This document shows, piece after piece, positions 1 through 8,045 of a stretch of 64,000 bases of DNA; position 1 is the stretch's first letter, and each line of letters opens with the position of its first letter. The notes beneath the pieces are model-generated. The model ran no database searches and was not told the origin of the DNA. It saw nothing but the letters and a program-made list of their open reading frames with translations. This DNA comes from Halomarina litorea. GTDB taxonomy: Archaea > Halobacteriota > Halobacteria > Halobacteriales > Haloarculaceae. The position numbers and the translations under genes are program-made. The stretch spans positions 248,001 through 312,000 of the forward strand of contig NZ_CP100449.1 in the NCBI RefSeq assembly GCF_024227715.1, given 5' to 3'.

Positions 1-849
1 GACTTCGCGGGGACCTCGGCGGCGGTCGACGGCGGCGTCAACTGCCCGTTCGGGAACGTCGTCACCGTCACCGAGTACATCGTGAAGTGCATGCTCGTCC
101 CCGACCTGCCGAACACGGACGGCTTCTTCCGCCCCATCGAGGTGACCGCGCCCGAGGGGTCCGTGCTCAACTGCGAGCGGCCGGCGGCGACGATGGCCCG
201 CCACATCACCTACTCGCACGCGGAGGACGCACTCATCCGCGCGCTGGGCGAGGTGGTGCCGGAGTCGGCGCTCGCCGAGATGGCAGGCATCCAGTTGGCG
301 CCGTTCTCCGGGGCCGACGAGAGCGGCGAGGAGTTCATCGCCGTCGGGGGCACTGCGGGCGGCTTCCCGCCGAGTGCCTCCACCGACGGCATCCCCGGCG
401 TGTTCTTCCCGTACAACGGGCAGAACACGCCAATCGAGATGTTCGAGCGCTACAGCCCGCTCCGGTGGGAGGAGACGGCGCTCGTCCCGGACAGCGAGGG
501 GGCCGGCGAACACCGCTCCGGCCCGGCGATGCGCACCACCTACACCAACCCGACGGACCGGCCGGTGTACTTCTCGCTCACGTCCGGCCGGGCCGACCGC
601 GACCCCTCGGGGTTCCGCGGCGGGTCGCCGGGGAAGCGGGCGACCGTCGAGTCCTCAGGGGAGGACGTCACGCCCAACGGCCCCGGTGTACTGGCGCCCG
701 GCGAGACGCTCACGCTGATCTCCGCGTCACCGGGCGGGTTCGGCGACCCGACTGAGCGCGACCCCGAACGCGTCGAGGCCGACGTCGTGCGCGGTCTCGT
801 CTCCGAGGAGCGCGCCCGCGAGGTGTACGGCTACGAGCGGGAGGACTGA
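1..849 (+). CDS. hyuB: Hydantoinase B/oxoprolinase family subunit (C-terminal part)
   Basis: The gene enters from the left edge and is open from base 1, so only the last 282 residues are present. The fragment has the features of the HyuB/5-oxoprolinase beta family: a DFAGTSAAVDGGVN-type stretch at the start, then FFRPIEVTAPEGS and a GGxPPS-like segment. Family members hydrolyse hydantoins, 5-oxoproline or N-carbamoyl compounds with ATP, together with HyuA, or act in related acetone/acetophenone carboxylases. HyuA would be expected upstream, outside the window. The substrate cannot be read from the sequence. It faces the substrate-binding lipoprotein gene across a 44-base convergent gap, which fits a catabolic island with its own importer. 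Confidence 0.85.
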   Translation, partial: DFAGTSAAVDGGVNCPFGNVVTVTEYIVKCMLVPDLPNTDGFFRPIEVTAPEGSVLNCERPAATMARHITYSHAEDALIRALGEVVPESALAEMAGIQLAPFSGADESGEEFIAVGGTAGGFPPSASTDGIPGVFFPYNGQNTPIEMFERYSPLRWEETALVPDSEGAGEHRSGPAMRTTYTNPTDRPVYFSLTSGRADRDPSGFRGGSPGKRATVESSGEDVTPNGPGVLAPGETLTLISASPGGFGDPTERDPERVEADVVRGLVSEERAREVYGYERED

Positions 850-893
850 CACCGACAGGAATCGCTCCCGACCGTCGCCGGGTGGTACTTCCA

Positions 894-2225
894 TCACCCG
901 GAGAGGTCACACCCGTTCTCGCCGCACGGGCGGGCGTTCGTCCCGGCGTCCGAGACGGCGAGAATCTCGCGGGTGGGGAAGTCCTTCTTCCCCCACCAGC
1001 CCTCCCGGCTCTCGACGGTCTCCGTGACGGCGATGTTGTGCGTCGCCTGGTGGTCGCATTCGCGGAGCGTTGACTCGCCGGTGGGGCCCTCGACGGACAT
1101 CCCGCTGAGCGCGGAGACGAGCGCCGCGCTGTCGCCCGACCCCGCCGACGCGTCCGCCTCCGTCCCCGCCTGTGCCGCCGCCAGCGTCGCGTTGTAGGCG
1201 GTCATCGACCACAGGTCGGGCACCGCCCCGTCCTGCTTCTCCATGTAGTTCTCCACGAACTGCCGGTTCGCCTCGGTGTCCTGTTCGAAGTAGTAGCCGG
1301 CCCCGTACGTGCCGACGGCGGCCTCGCCCGCGCCCTTCATCACGTCCACCGAGTTGAGGACGAGGACGTTCGTCTCGTCCATCAGCCCGAAGCTCTCGAT
1401 CTGCTTGGTCGACTTCACCGCGTCGGCGCCGGCCGTGCGGACGCAGACGATGTCCGCGTCGGCGTCGGAGAGCTTCTGGATCTGGGAGGAGTAGTCGCTG
1501 GCGCCGAGTTTGGGCCAGACCTGTTCGACCACCTCGCCGCCGTTGGCTTCCGCGACTTCCACGAAGCCGCCGACGCTGGCGCGCCCCCACGAGTAGTCCG
1601 CGCCCATCGTGGCGACCGTCGTCCCGAGGTTCTCCATCGCGTACTCCGCCAGCCCCTTCGTGTTCTGGTAGGTGTTGCCGATGGTGCGGAACGTGTACCG
1701 GTTGCAGTTCTCGCCGGTGACGGACTCCGCCGCCGCCCCGGTGACGACGAGCGGCGTCTTCGTCTGTTTCGCGTGTTCGGCCACCGCCGTCGCCACGGCC
1801 GAACTGTTCACCCCGACCATCAGGTCCACGTTCTCCTTGTCGGTGAGTTCGCGCGCCCGCCGGAGTCCCTCCTGCGGGTCGAGTTTCGTATCGAGGATGC
1901 CGACGTTCTCTATCTCGATGTCCATCTCCGAGGCGATGCGGTCGAGTGCCACCTCGGTCCCGCCCACCTGGTACTCGCCGAGGACGGAGTAGGGGCCGCT
2001 CGTCGGGTAGAGAAAGCCCACGCGGAGCGTCGCCGGCCCGCCCCCGCTCCCGTTGCCGCCCGAGCCGTTCGGCCCACCTCCTCCTCCGCCGCCCCCTCCT
2101 CCTCCACCGCCGCCGTCGCCGTCCTCGCCGCTCGTACACCCGGCGAGTCCGACCAGCCCGCCACCCGCTACCCCCGCGCCGATTCGTCGCAGTACCGACC
2201 GTCTCGAACTGTCCCGTGTCTGCAT
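894..2225 (-). CDS. ABC transporter substrate-binding lipoprotein, branched-chain amino acid (LivK) type
   Basis: A 443-residue exported solute-binding protein of the Leu/Ile/Val-binding (HAAT) family. The N-terminus has a twin-arginine motif (R8-R9) and a lipobox LAGC with C30 as the probable lipidated cysteine. A Gly-rich linker of about 30 residues separates the anchor from the binding domain, which starts near TLRVGFLYPTSGPYS. It is clearly paralogous to the protein at 9443-10771: both contain YAMENLGTT, GADYSWGRAS and VWPKLGASDYSS. The C-terminus carries CDHQATHN and a final CGENGCDLSG, as in the paralogue (two Cys near the end). It probably delivers a small acid or amino-acid-like substrate to the LivFGHM proteins encoded at 10813-14292. 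A TATA-like sequence lies about 30 bases before the ATG. Confidence 0.9.
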   Translation of the reverse strand: MQTRDSSRRSVLRRIGAGVAGGGLVGLAGCTSGEDGDGGGGGGGGGGGGGGPNGSGGNGSGGGPATLRVGFLYPTSGPYSVLGEYQVGGTEVALDRIASEMDIEIENVGILDTKLDPQEGLRRARELTDKENVDLMVGVNSSAVATAVAEHAKQTKTPLVVTGAAAESVTGENCNRYTFRTIGNTYQNTKGLAEYAMENLGTTVATMGADYSWGRASVGGFVEVAEANGGEVVEQVWPKLGASDYSSQIQKLSDADADIVCVRTAGADAVKSTKQIESFGLMDETNVLVLNSVDVMKGAGEAAVGTYGAGYYFEQDTEANRQFVENYMEKQDGAVPDLWSMTAYNATLAAAQAGTEADASAGSGDSAALVSALSGMSVEGPTGESTLRECDHQATHNIAVTETVESREGWWGKKDFPTREILAVSDAGTNARPCGENGCDLSG

Positions 2226-2251
2226 GGTCGTGACATACCAAATGGCAGCGC

Positions 2252-2259
2252 GACTAAAC
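2252..2259 (-). promoter_or_regulatory. TATA-like box of the first substrate-binding lipoprotein
   Basis: On the minus strand GTTTAGTC is centred about 30 bases before the ATG at 2225, the usual haloarchaeal spacing for a transcript with a very short leader. Confidence 0.4.
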
Positions 2260-2282
2260 TCTTTGCATCACCCCGCCAGTTG

Positions 2283-3956
2283 TCAGGTCCCGCCCGCCCC
2301 CTCCCGCTCCCGGAGGGACTCGCGGCGCACCTTCCCCGTCGAGGTGGTCGGCAGTTCGTCGAGGAACTCCACCTCGCGGGGGTACTCGTAGGGGGCGAGT
2401 CGTTGCTTGACGCGGTCCATCAGCGCCGACCGAAGGTCGGTAGCCGCCCGCCCCCCGCTCGCGACGACGAACGCCTTCGGGACCTCGCCGCGTTCGTCGT
2501 CGGGAATCCCGACGACCCCGGCTGCGACCACGTCCTCGTGGCTCGCCAGCGTCTCCTCTATCTCCTCGGGGCTAACCCGGTAGCCCGACGTGAGGATGAC
2601 GTCGTCCGTTCGTCCCTCGAAGGTGACGTACCCGTCCTCGTCCATCGACCCGAGGTCCCCGGTGAGCAACCAGCCGTCGCGGACCTTCTCGGCCGTCCGC
2701 TCGGGCTCGTTCCAGTACTCGACGAAGCAGACCGGGTTCCCCTCGTAGCGGACCGCTATCTCGCCGACCTCGCCGGTCTCGACCGTCGCCTCCGCTGTCT
2801 GCGGGTCGACGATGGCCACGTCGTGGCCCGGCACGGGGAGGCCCATCATCCCGGGTCGCGGGTCCGCCAGCGCCGCGCAGTCGCCGACGACGAGGTTCGC
2901 CTCGGTCTGGCCGTAAGCCTCCTCGAGGGGCGCGTCGAACGTCTCCGCCACCCACTCGCCGACGCTCTCGCCGACGGGTTCGCCGCCCGCGCCGACCGAC
3001 CGCATCGCGCCGAGGTCGTAGCGGTCGGCCGGCGACTCCACCTGCATCATCATCCGGAGGGCCGTCGGCGGCGTGGCGAGGTTCGTCACCTCGTAGCGCT
3101 CGAGGAGGGAGAACGCCTCCTCTGGGTCGAAGCGCGCCGCCTCGCGGGCGACGACGGGTCGCCCGTAGTAGAGCGCGGGCATCACCACCGAGAACAGCGA
3201 CCCGATCCACGACCACTCTACGGGAGTCCAGAACACCGTCCCCTCGGTCCCGCTCGCGAGGAAGTTCTCGGCGAACGAGGGGAGGTGGCCCAGCAGCGTC
3301 CGGTGAGCGTGCAGGACGCCCTTCGGATCGCCCGTCGTCCCCGAGGTGTAGATGATGAGCGCGTCTTCCTCGGCGTCCGTCCCCTCTGTCTCGAACTCAG
3401 GGGAGCGGTCTCGAACGTCGTCCCAGTCAGTCTCGCCCGCGCTCTGGTCGGCGGCCGTCCCGACCGTAACCGTCGCCTCCAGTGCGTCGAGACTGGGACG
3501 GACGGCTCTGAGGGTGTCCACACTCGCCTCGCCGACGACACACGCCGTCGCCCTGCAGTCCCCGAGGCGGTAGGCGAGTGCGTCCTCGCCGAACTGGGTG
3601 CTGAGGGGGACCGAGACGGCGCCGAGTTTCCACGCCGCGACGTGGGCGACGGCCGCCTCCGGGCGCTGGCGGAGGCAGACGCCCACTCTGTCCCCGCGCT
3701 CTACGCCCGCCGCCGACAGGGCGTTCGCGAGGCGGTTCGCGCGCGCTCGCAGGTCGCGGAACGTCAGGTCGCGGCGCTCGCCCGACGCGGACTCGGCGTA
3801 GAACGCGACGCGCTCGTCCCCGTCCTCGGCCCACCGGTCGCAGACGTAGTGGGCCATGTTGAACCGCTCGGGGACCTCCCACTCGAACCACTCCCGGAGG
3901 TCCTCGTAGCGCTCCCACTCCCGCTCGTAGAACTCGTACCGGTCCTGCCACGACAT
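2283..3956 (-). CDS. Acyl-CoA synthetase (AMP-forming)
   Basis: A 557-residue member of the adenylate-forming ANL superfamily that would activate a carboxylic acid to its acyl-CoA with ATP and CoA. The P-loop-like motif TSGTTGDPKG is at about residues 204-213, YGQTEAN follows, then TGDLGSMDEDGYVTFEGR with the hinge aspartate. The C-terminal TSTGKVRR supplies the conserved catalytic lysine. Length is normal for acetyl/medium-chain acyl-CoA ligases. It lies downstream of the substrate-binding protein gene on the same strand and diverges from the kinase gene at 4149. The acid is unknown; a medium-chain, branched or aromatic acid is plausible from the neighbouring crotonase and kinase genes. Confidence 0.9.
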   Translation of the reverse strand: MSWQDRYEFYEREWERYEDLREWFEWEVPERFNMAHYVCDRWAEDGDERVAFYAESASGERRDLTFRDLRARANRLANALSAAGVERGDRVGVCLRQRPEAAVAHVAAWKLGAVSVPLSTQFGEDALAYRLGDCRATACVVGEASVDTLRAVRPSLDALEATVTVGTAADQSAGETDWDDVRDRSPEFETEGTDAEEDALIIYTSGTTGDPKGVLHAHRTLLGHLPSFAENFLASGTEGTVFWTPVEWSWIGSLFSVVMPALYYGRPVVAREAARFDPEEAFSLLERYEVTNLATPPTALRMMMQVESPADRYDLGAMRSVGAGGEPVGESVGEWVAETFDAPLEEAYGQTEANLVVGDCAALADPRPGMMGLPVPGHDVAIVDPQTAEATVETGEVGEIAVRYEGNPVCFVEYWNEPERTAEKVRDGWLLTGDLGSMDEDGYVTFEGRTDDVILTSGYRVSPEEIEETLASHEDVVAAGVVGIPDDERGEVPKAFVVASGGRAATDLRSALMDRVKQRLAPYEYPREVEFLDELPTTSTGKVRRESLREREGAGGT

Positions 3957-4097
3957 ACCGTGTCAACCCGGGCATCGGGTAATAGGTCTGTCGGCGGGTG
4001 GACGGGTGCGGGGTTCGGCTGAGGGGGTCGGGTTCGGCGTTCCGAGCACGGAGCGCCGGGCGGCGGACGACGGATGGCGCCCCGTTCGGCGTCCACG

Positions 4098-4103
4098 TTT
4101 ATG
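4098..4103 (+). promoter_or_regulatory. TATA box for the kinase gene at 4149
   Basis: TTTATG lies 46-51 bases before the chosen ATG, so the transcript should begin near 4127 and have a leader of about 20 bases that holds the ribosome-binding site at 4138. Confidence 0.5.
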
Positions 4104-4137
4104 TGGGTGGCTCACACACGGCCCGTATGCACCGACC

Positions 4138-4143
4138 GGAGGT
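4138..4143 (+). promoter_or_regulatory. Shine-Dalgarno site that decides the start at 4149
   Basis: GGAGGT is separated by five bases from the ATG at 4149. It favours this start over an in-frame upstream ATG at 4074, which lies before the probable TATA box. Haloarchaea often lack such sites, so its presence is informative. Confidence 0.6.
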
Positions 4144-4148
4144 TCGCA

Positions 4149-5216
4149 ATGAGTGAATCGGACGAATCGTACTTCGACCGCCTCGTGGACGTCGAGGCGC
4201 TGGAATCGTACCTCGAAGCCCACCTCGGGTCGGCCGAGGAGTTCGAGGTGGAACGCCACGCGGGCGGTCACTCCAACGAGACGCTGTTCGTCGCGTGGGA
4301 CGACCGGGAACTAGTGGTCCGTCGACCCCCGCCGGGCGAGACGGCCGACACCGCCCACGACGTGATTCGGGAGTACACCGTCCTGGAGGCGCTTCAGGAC
4401 ACCGCGGTCAGCGTCCCGACGACGGTGCTCGCCTGCGAGGACCACGACGTTATCGGGAGCGACTTCTACGTGATGGAGCGCGAACGCGGCGTGGTCGTCC
4501 GGGGCGAGGAACCGGAGCAGTTCGCGGACCCTGCCCACCGCCGGCGTCTCGGCGAGGAACTGGTGGACACGCTCGCGGACGTCCACCGGGTGGACTACGA
4601 GGCGGTCGGACTGGGCGAGTTCGGCCGCCCCGACGGGTACGTCGAGCGACAGGTCGACCGCTGGCACCGCCAGTACGAGTGGGCCTTCGAGGTCACCGCC
4701 GAGGAACGCGAGGTGCCCGTCGTCCACGACCTGACCGATTGGCTCCGCGAGAACGTCCCCGAGGACTCGCCCGCGACCCTCGTCCACGGCGACTACAAAC
4801 TGGACAACGTCATGTTCTCGGCGGCGGCACCCCCGGCGGTCGAGGCGGTGTTCGACTGGGAGATGTCCACGCTCGGGGACCCGCTTGCGGACCTCGGGTG
4901 GCTCCTGTCGTACTGGCCCGACGCCGGCGACCGCTCCACGTCGGTGGGGACGGCGGGCGACGCCGCCTACCTGACGCGGGAGGGCTACCCCACCCGTGAG
5001 GAACTCGTCGCGCGCTACGAGGACGCCACCGGGTTCACGTTCGAGCACGGGCGGTTCTACCGCGCGCTGGCGGTGTACAAACTCGGCGCACTAGGCGAGA
5101 TGTTCTTCCGCCGGCACCTGCAGGGGAACGCGGACGACGACACCTACCCGCTGATGGAAGAGCGGGTGCCCCTGCTCGCACGGCGGGCGAAGCGCATCGT
5201 CGAGGGCGAGGAGTAG
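4149..5216 (+). CDS. Phosphotransferase family protein (APH fold, ACAD10/11-kinase type)
   Basis: A 355-residue aminoglycoside-phosphotransferase-fold kinase. The catalytic loop HGDYKLDN begins at H213 and the metal-binding DWE is at 236-238. Family members linked to acyl-CoA genes, such as the kinase domains of ACAD10/ACAD11 and bacterial LvaA, phosphorylate the hydroxyl of 4-hydroxyacyl-CoA; antibiotic resistance is unlikely in this context. The start is set by GGAGGT at 4138. It converges with the enoyl-CoA hydratase gene at 5221 with a four-base gap. A second protein of the same family and the same length lies at 15141-16208. Its partners here (acyl-CoA ligase, crotonase, decarboxylase-like enzyme) suggest a parallel acid-degrading set. 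The substrate is inferred, not shown. Confidence 0.85.
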   Translation: MSESDESYFDRLVDVEALESYLEAHLGSAEEFEVERHAGGHSNETLFVAWDDRELVVRRPPPGETADTAHDVIREYTVLEALQDTAVSVPTTVLACEDHDVIGSDFYVMERERGVVVRGEEPEQFADPAHRRRLGEELVDTLADVHRVDYEAVGLGEFGRPDGYVERQVDRWHRQYEWAFEVTAEEREVPVVHDLTDWLRENVPEDSPATLVHGDYKLDNVMFSAAAPPAVEAVFDWEMSTLGDPLADLGWLLSYWPDAGDRSTSVGTAGDAAYLTREGYPTREELVARYEDATGFTFEHGRFYRALAVYKLGALGEMFFRRHLQGNADDDTYPLMEERVPLLARRAKRIVEGEE

Positions 5217-5220
5217 GCGC

Positions 5221-6027
5221 CTAGCGACCCTCGAACTCGGGGGTGTAGTCGTCCTCCGCGAACGCCCGCGCGCCCTCCTCGTGGTCCTCGGTGTCGAGGA
5301 GCGGTTCGAAGCGCCGCCGGTCGTACTTGCGGCCCTCGTCGAGGCCCGTCTCGGTCGAGATGCGGGCGGCGTCCTTGATGGCCTGGATGGCGAGGGGCGG
5401 TTTCGCGGCGATCTTCTCGGCGAACGCCTGCGTGGCGTCGTCGAGGTCGTCGCTGTGGACCCGGTTGACGATGCGCAGTTCGTGGGCTCGCTCGGCGGAG
5501 ATGTGGTCGCCGGTCATCGCCACCTCCATCGCCGCGGAGGGGTTGGCGAGGCGGCTGATGAACTGGACGCCGCCGGCGCCGGGGATGATGCCGAGGTTCA
5601 CCTCCGGGAGGCCCAGTCGGGCGTCCTCGTGGGCGAACCGGAAGTCACAGGACATTGCCGTCTCGAGGCCGCCGCCGAGGCAGTAGCCCCGTATCTTCGC
5701 GATGACCGGGACGGGGAACTGCCGAATGAAGTCGTAGTGCTGGCGTTCAGAGGTCTCGCCGGGCGCGGCGTCGCTGAACTCGGTGATGTCCGCCCCCGCA
5801 CAGAAGTTCCCGTCCGCCCCTTCCACGATGACGGCGCGGAGCGCGATTCCCTCGTCGTCCTCGCCCTGCGATTCCAGCCACTGCAGGCCGCTGACGACGT
5901 CCCGTCGCAACTGGTCGCTGAGCGCGTTCAGCGCGTCCGGGCGGTTCAGCGTCAGGTGGCCCACGTGCGTCTCGGCGTCGAACTCCGCGGTGACCGTCTC
6001 GAACTCTTCCATGGCTGATGATGTCAC
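5221..6027 (-). CDS. Enoyl-CoA hydratase (crotonase family)
   Basis: A 268-residue crotonase. NFCAGADITEF gives one oxyanion-hole strand and CLGGGLETA the other. Both catalytic glutamates of true hydratases are present: E122 in GGLE and E142 in LPEVNLG, twenty residues apart as in the rat mitochondrial enzyme. It should therefore hydrate a 2-enoyl-CoA. The start at 6027 is chosen because it overlaps the stop of the upstream decarboxylase-like gene as ATGA, which indicates translational coupling; an internal ATG at 6012 is the alternative. The C-terminus YTPEFEGR is similar to the end of the other crotonase in the window (TPEFEGR), pointing to a shared origin or subfamily. Confidence 0.92.
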   Translation of the reverse strand: MTSSAMEEFETVTAEFDAETHVGHLTLNRPDALNALSDQLRRDVVSGLQWLESQGEDDEGIALRAVIVEGADGNFCAGADITEFSDAAPGETSERQHYDFIRQFPVPVIAKIRGYCLGGGLETAMSCDFRFAHEDARLGLPEVNLGIIPGAGGVQFISRLANPSAAMEVAMTGDHISAERAHELRIVNRVHSDDLDDATQAFAEKIAAKPPLAIQAIKDAARISTETGLDEGRKYDRRRFEPLLDTEDHEEGARAFAEDDYTPEFEGR

Positions 6028-6842
6028 ATCCGGTCCATAGTTCTACCGGACGAGGCAGCGTCGGCGGGGAGGGTGTCTGGCGACAGCCAGTCGTCGGCCC
6101 CGCGCGCGAGGCCGTACGGCGCGAACGCCTCGGGGTCGACCGTCGCGAGTTCCGTCTGGTTCGACGCGAGGTCCGCCTCGACGTACGCGGCGCCGCGGAC
6201 CTCCTCGACGGCGAGGTCCGCCCACGGGTCGTGGGCGGTCCGTCCGAGCGTCACCGATCCGGGGCCGGTCTCGAAGCGGTGCAGGTCGCTCTCGAAGTCG
6301 ACGCGCACCAGCACCGGGTCGAACTGGAAGCCCCGACCGGTCACGTCGGGCAGCGCCTTGTAGTGGAACACCGTCCGGGTCGCGGGGTCGACGTCTCGTT
6401 CGCGCTCCAGCGTCGCCTCGACTGTCAGGAGGTCCTCGCCGTGGCGGGCGACGGACCCGGCGACGGTCGGTCCCTCGCGCTCCAGTCGGACCGCGGCCCG
6501 CTTCTTCGGTTCGCCGAACAGGTCTCGCCCCCAGCGGACCGCGGCGTCCGTCGACATCGGCATGGCCAGGCAGTACTGCCCGACGACGTCCCCGTGGCGG
6601 GCCTGCACGTACAGGCCGCCGCCCGCGAACGACCCGACGCAGTTGCTCTCGCCCACCACCACGACCTCTGCCTCGACCACCGGGTCGTCGGTCGGTTCCA
6701 GCCCCGGCGGGAGGACGGCTTCGACGACTCCGGGTCGGGTCAGGTACCTGACCGACACCGACCGCGCGTCGAGAAAGCGGTTCTCCGCCATCCGGTCTCG
6801 AATCTCCGCGACCTCCGCTGCGGTTCGCACGAACCCCGTCAT
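6024..6842 (-). CDS. Acetoacetate decarboxylase-like protein
   Basis: A 272-residue protein with the acetoacetate decarboxylase (ADC) fold signature. The segment LFGEPKKRAAV places a Lys-Lys pair at 113-114, matching the Schiff-base lysine region (PKK) of the clostridial enzyme. FAGGGLYVQA and the GQYCLAMPM segment also fit the family. Many ADC-fold proteins are not acetoacetate decarboxylases but hydratases or aldolases on other keto acids, so the reaction stays open. ATG 6842 is chosen as the start; the reading frame is open further upstream but that stretch is not protein-like. It overlaps the enoyl-CoA hydratase gene by ATGA and is probably co-transcribed with it. An IclR gene diverges upstream and is the likely regulator. 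Confidence 0.8.
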   Translation of the reverse strand: MTGFVRTAAEVAEIRDRMAENRFLDARSVSVRYLTRPGVVEAVLPPGLEPTDDPVVEAEVVVVGESNCVGSFAGGGLYVQARHGDVVGQYCLAMPMSTDAAVRWGRDLFGEPKKRAAVRLEREGPTVAGSVARHGEDLLTVEATLERERDVDPATRTVFHYKALPDVTGRGFQFDPVLVRVDFESDLHRFETGPGSVTLGRTAHDPWADLAVEEVRGAAYVEADLASNQTELATVDPEAFAPYGLARGADDWLSPDTLPADAASSGRTMDRM

Positions 6843-6963
6843 GGTACGACGTGTGCGCTCGGGGTAGTGAACGTTCCGGCGGAGTGAGTGCCCGAATCGC
6901 CCCGTCCGGTGGTCGACGCGGGTGCGCCGCAGGCGAGCGAGACGTTCGACACCATCGAACAGA

Positions 6964-6970
6964 CTTATGG
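6964..6970 (+). promoter_or_regulatory. TATA box of the IclR gene
   Basis: CTTATGG is centred about 27 bases before the ATG at 6994. This predicts a leaderless transcript and supports that start over in-frame upstream codons. Confidence 0.55.
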
Positions 6971-6993
6971 TACCGTGTCCCACAGTAGCGTGC

Positions 6994-7755
6994 ATGTCGG
7001 ACGAACCGAAGACCATCGCCTCCGTCGAGAAGACCCTGAAGGTGGTCGAGGCGCTCTGGAAACTCGACGGCGCCGGCGTCACCGAACTCGCCGAGTTCCT
7101 CGGCCTCTCGAAGAGCACCGTCCACGTCCACCTGCTGACGCTCGAACGGAAGGGGTACGTCGTCTCGACGGACGGCCGCTACGAACTCGGCTTGCGCTTT
7201 CTCAACTTCGGCGAGTACGTCAAGCGAGCACAACCGCTGTACGACGTGGCCCACCCCACGGTCGAGGACCTCGCCGCGGAGACGGGCGAACTGGCGTTCT
7301 GCATGGTCGAACAGGAGGGGCTGGCGACGGCCATCTGTTCCGGGGCGGGCCGCCGGGCGGTCCAGACGAGCGTCCGCGTCGGGACCCACACCTACATGCA
7401 CGCCTCGTCGGCCGGAAAGGCCATCCTCGCGCACCTCTCCAGGGAACGCGTCGACGAGATTCTCGACCGGTGGGGACAACCGCGCTTTACGGAGAACACC
7501 ATCGTCGACCGCGGGCGACTGTGTGAGGAGTTGCGGACGATGCGCGAGGAGGGGGTGTTCTACAGCAACGAGGAGTACGCCCGCGGCGTGGCCTCCGTCG
7601 GCGTCCCCGTCCTCGGCGAGTCCGGGGAGATACAGGGTGCCATCACCGTCTTCGGCACGGCGATGCGCCTCAGCGGCGATCGTTCCGGGTCGGACCTCCC
7701 GAACCAGTTGCTCGGCGCGGCGAACCAGATAGAGGTCAACATGACCGCCCCGTGA
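6994..7755 (+). CDS. IclR family transcriptional regulator
   Basis: A 253-residue protein with an N-terminal winged helix (about residues 8-70; TIASVEKTLKVVEAL and LSKSTVHVHLLTLER) and a C-terminal IclR effector-binding domain (SSAGKAILAHLS, YARGVASVGVPV, AITVFGTAMRLSGD). IclR proteins sense small carboxylates or their CoA precursors and repress or activate nearby catabolic operons. It diverges from the decarboxylase-like/enoyl-CoA hydratase operon with about 150 bases between the starts, so control of that operon and of itself is the simplest reading. A perfect hairpin sequence follows 11 bases after its stop codon. Confidence 0.93.
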   Translation: MSDEPKTIASVEKTLKVVEALWKLDGAGVTELAEFLGLSKSTVHVHLLTLERKGYVVSTDGRYELGLRFLNFGEYVKRAQPLYDVAHPTVEDLAAETGELAFCMVEQEGLATAICSGAGRRAVQTSVRVGTHTYMHASSAGKAILAHLSRERVDEILDRWGQPRFTENTIVDRGRLCEELRTMREEGVFYSNEEYARGVASVGVPVLGESGEIQGAITVFGTAMRLSGDRSGSDLPNQLLGAANQIEVNMTAP

Positions 7756-7766
7756 GCCGTGACGTG

Positions 7767-7788
7767 ATGACAACGATAGCGTTGTCAT
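7767..7788. repeat. Perfect 9-bp inverted repeat downstream of the IclR gene
   Basis: ATGACAACG and CGTTGTCAT flank the four bases ATAG. The element lies in the convergent gap between the IclR gene and the epoxide hydrolase gene and is followed by a short T run (GTTTTC). It could be a terminator hairpin or a regulator operator. The rest of the gap to 8045 holds no gene that I can support. Confidence 0.6.
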
Positions 7789-8045
7789 ACCACGGCGTTT
7801 TCGGTCAGATATTTGGCAAACGTCCTTCGCTCACACGATTCCACGTCCGTTCGTCTAATCGGGTCGAACGGTGAGACGGGGCGACGAACAGCCGTGACGA
7901 ACCGGGAGACGGACTCCGCGTCCGCTCCACGCCTCGGCTCGCCGTTCGACAGGGTTGGACCGGGTGGCGGGGGACCGTCGCGGGGCGGCGGACGGCGGCC
8001 CCGTAGGTGACGGCTCCGTGCGGTGGCCGGGCCGTCGCCGCCGAC

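Noticed and set aside
2050-2140. Tandem repeat in the first binding-protein gene
   Set aside because: The repeats only encode the poly-Gly linker after the lipobox; similar linkers occur in many haloarchaeal lipoproteins.
1773-4022. 749-codon plus-strand open frame
   Set aside because: It is antisense to the binding protein and acyl-CoA ligase genes, has no acidic bias and no domain; GC-rich haloarchaeal genes often leave such frames open.
4149-5216. Aminoglycoside resistance function for the APH-fold proteins
   Set aside because: The acyl-CoA gene context and similarity to ACAD10-type kinase domains make antibiotic modification unlikely.
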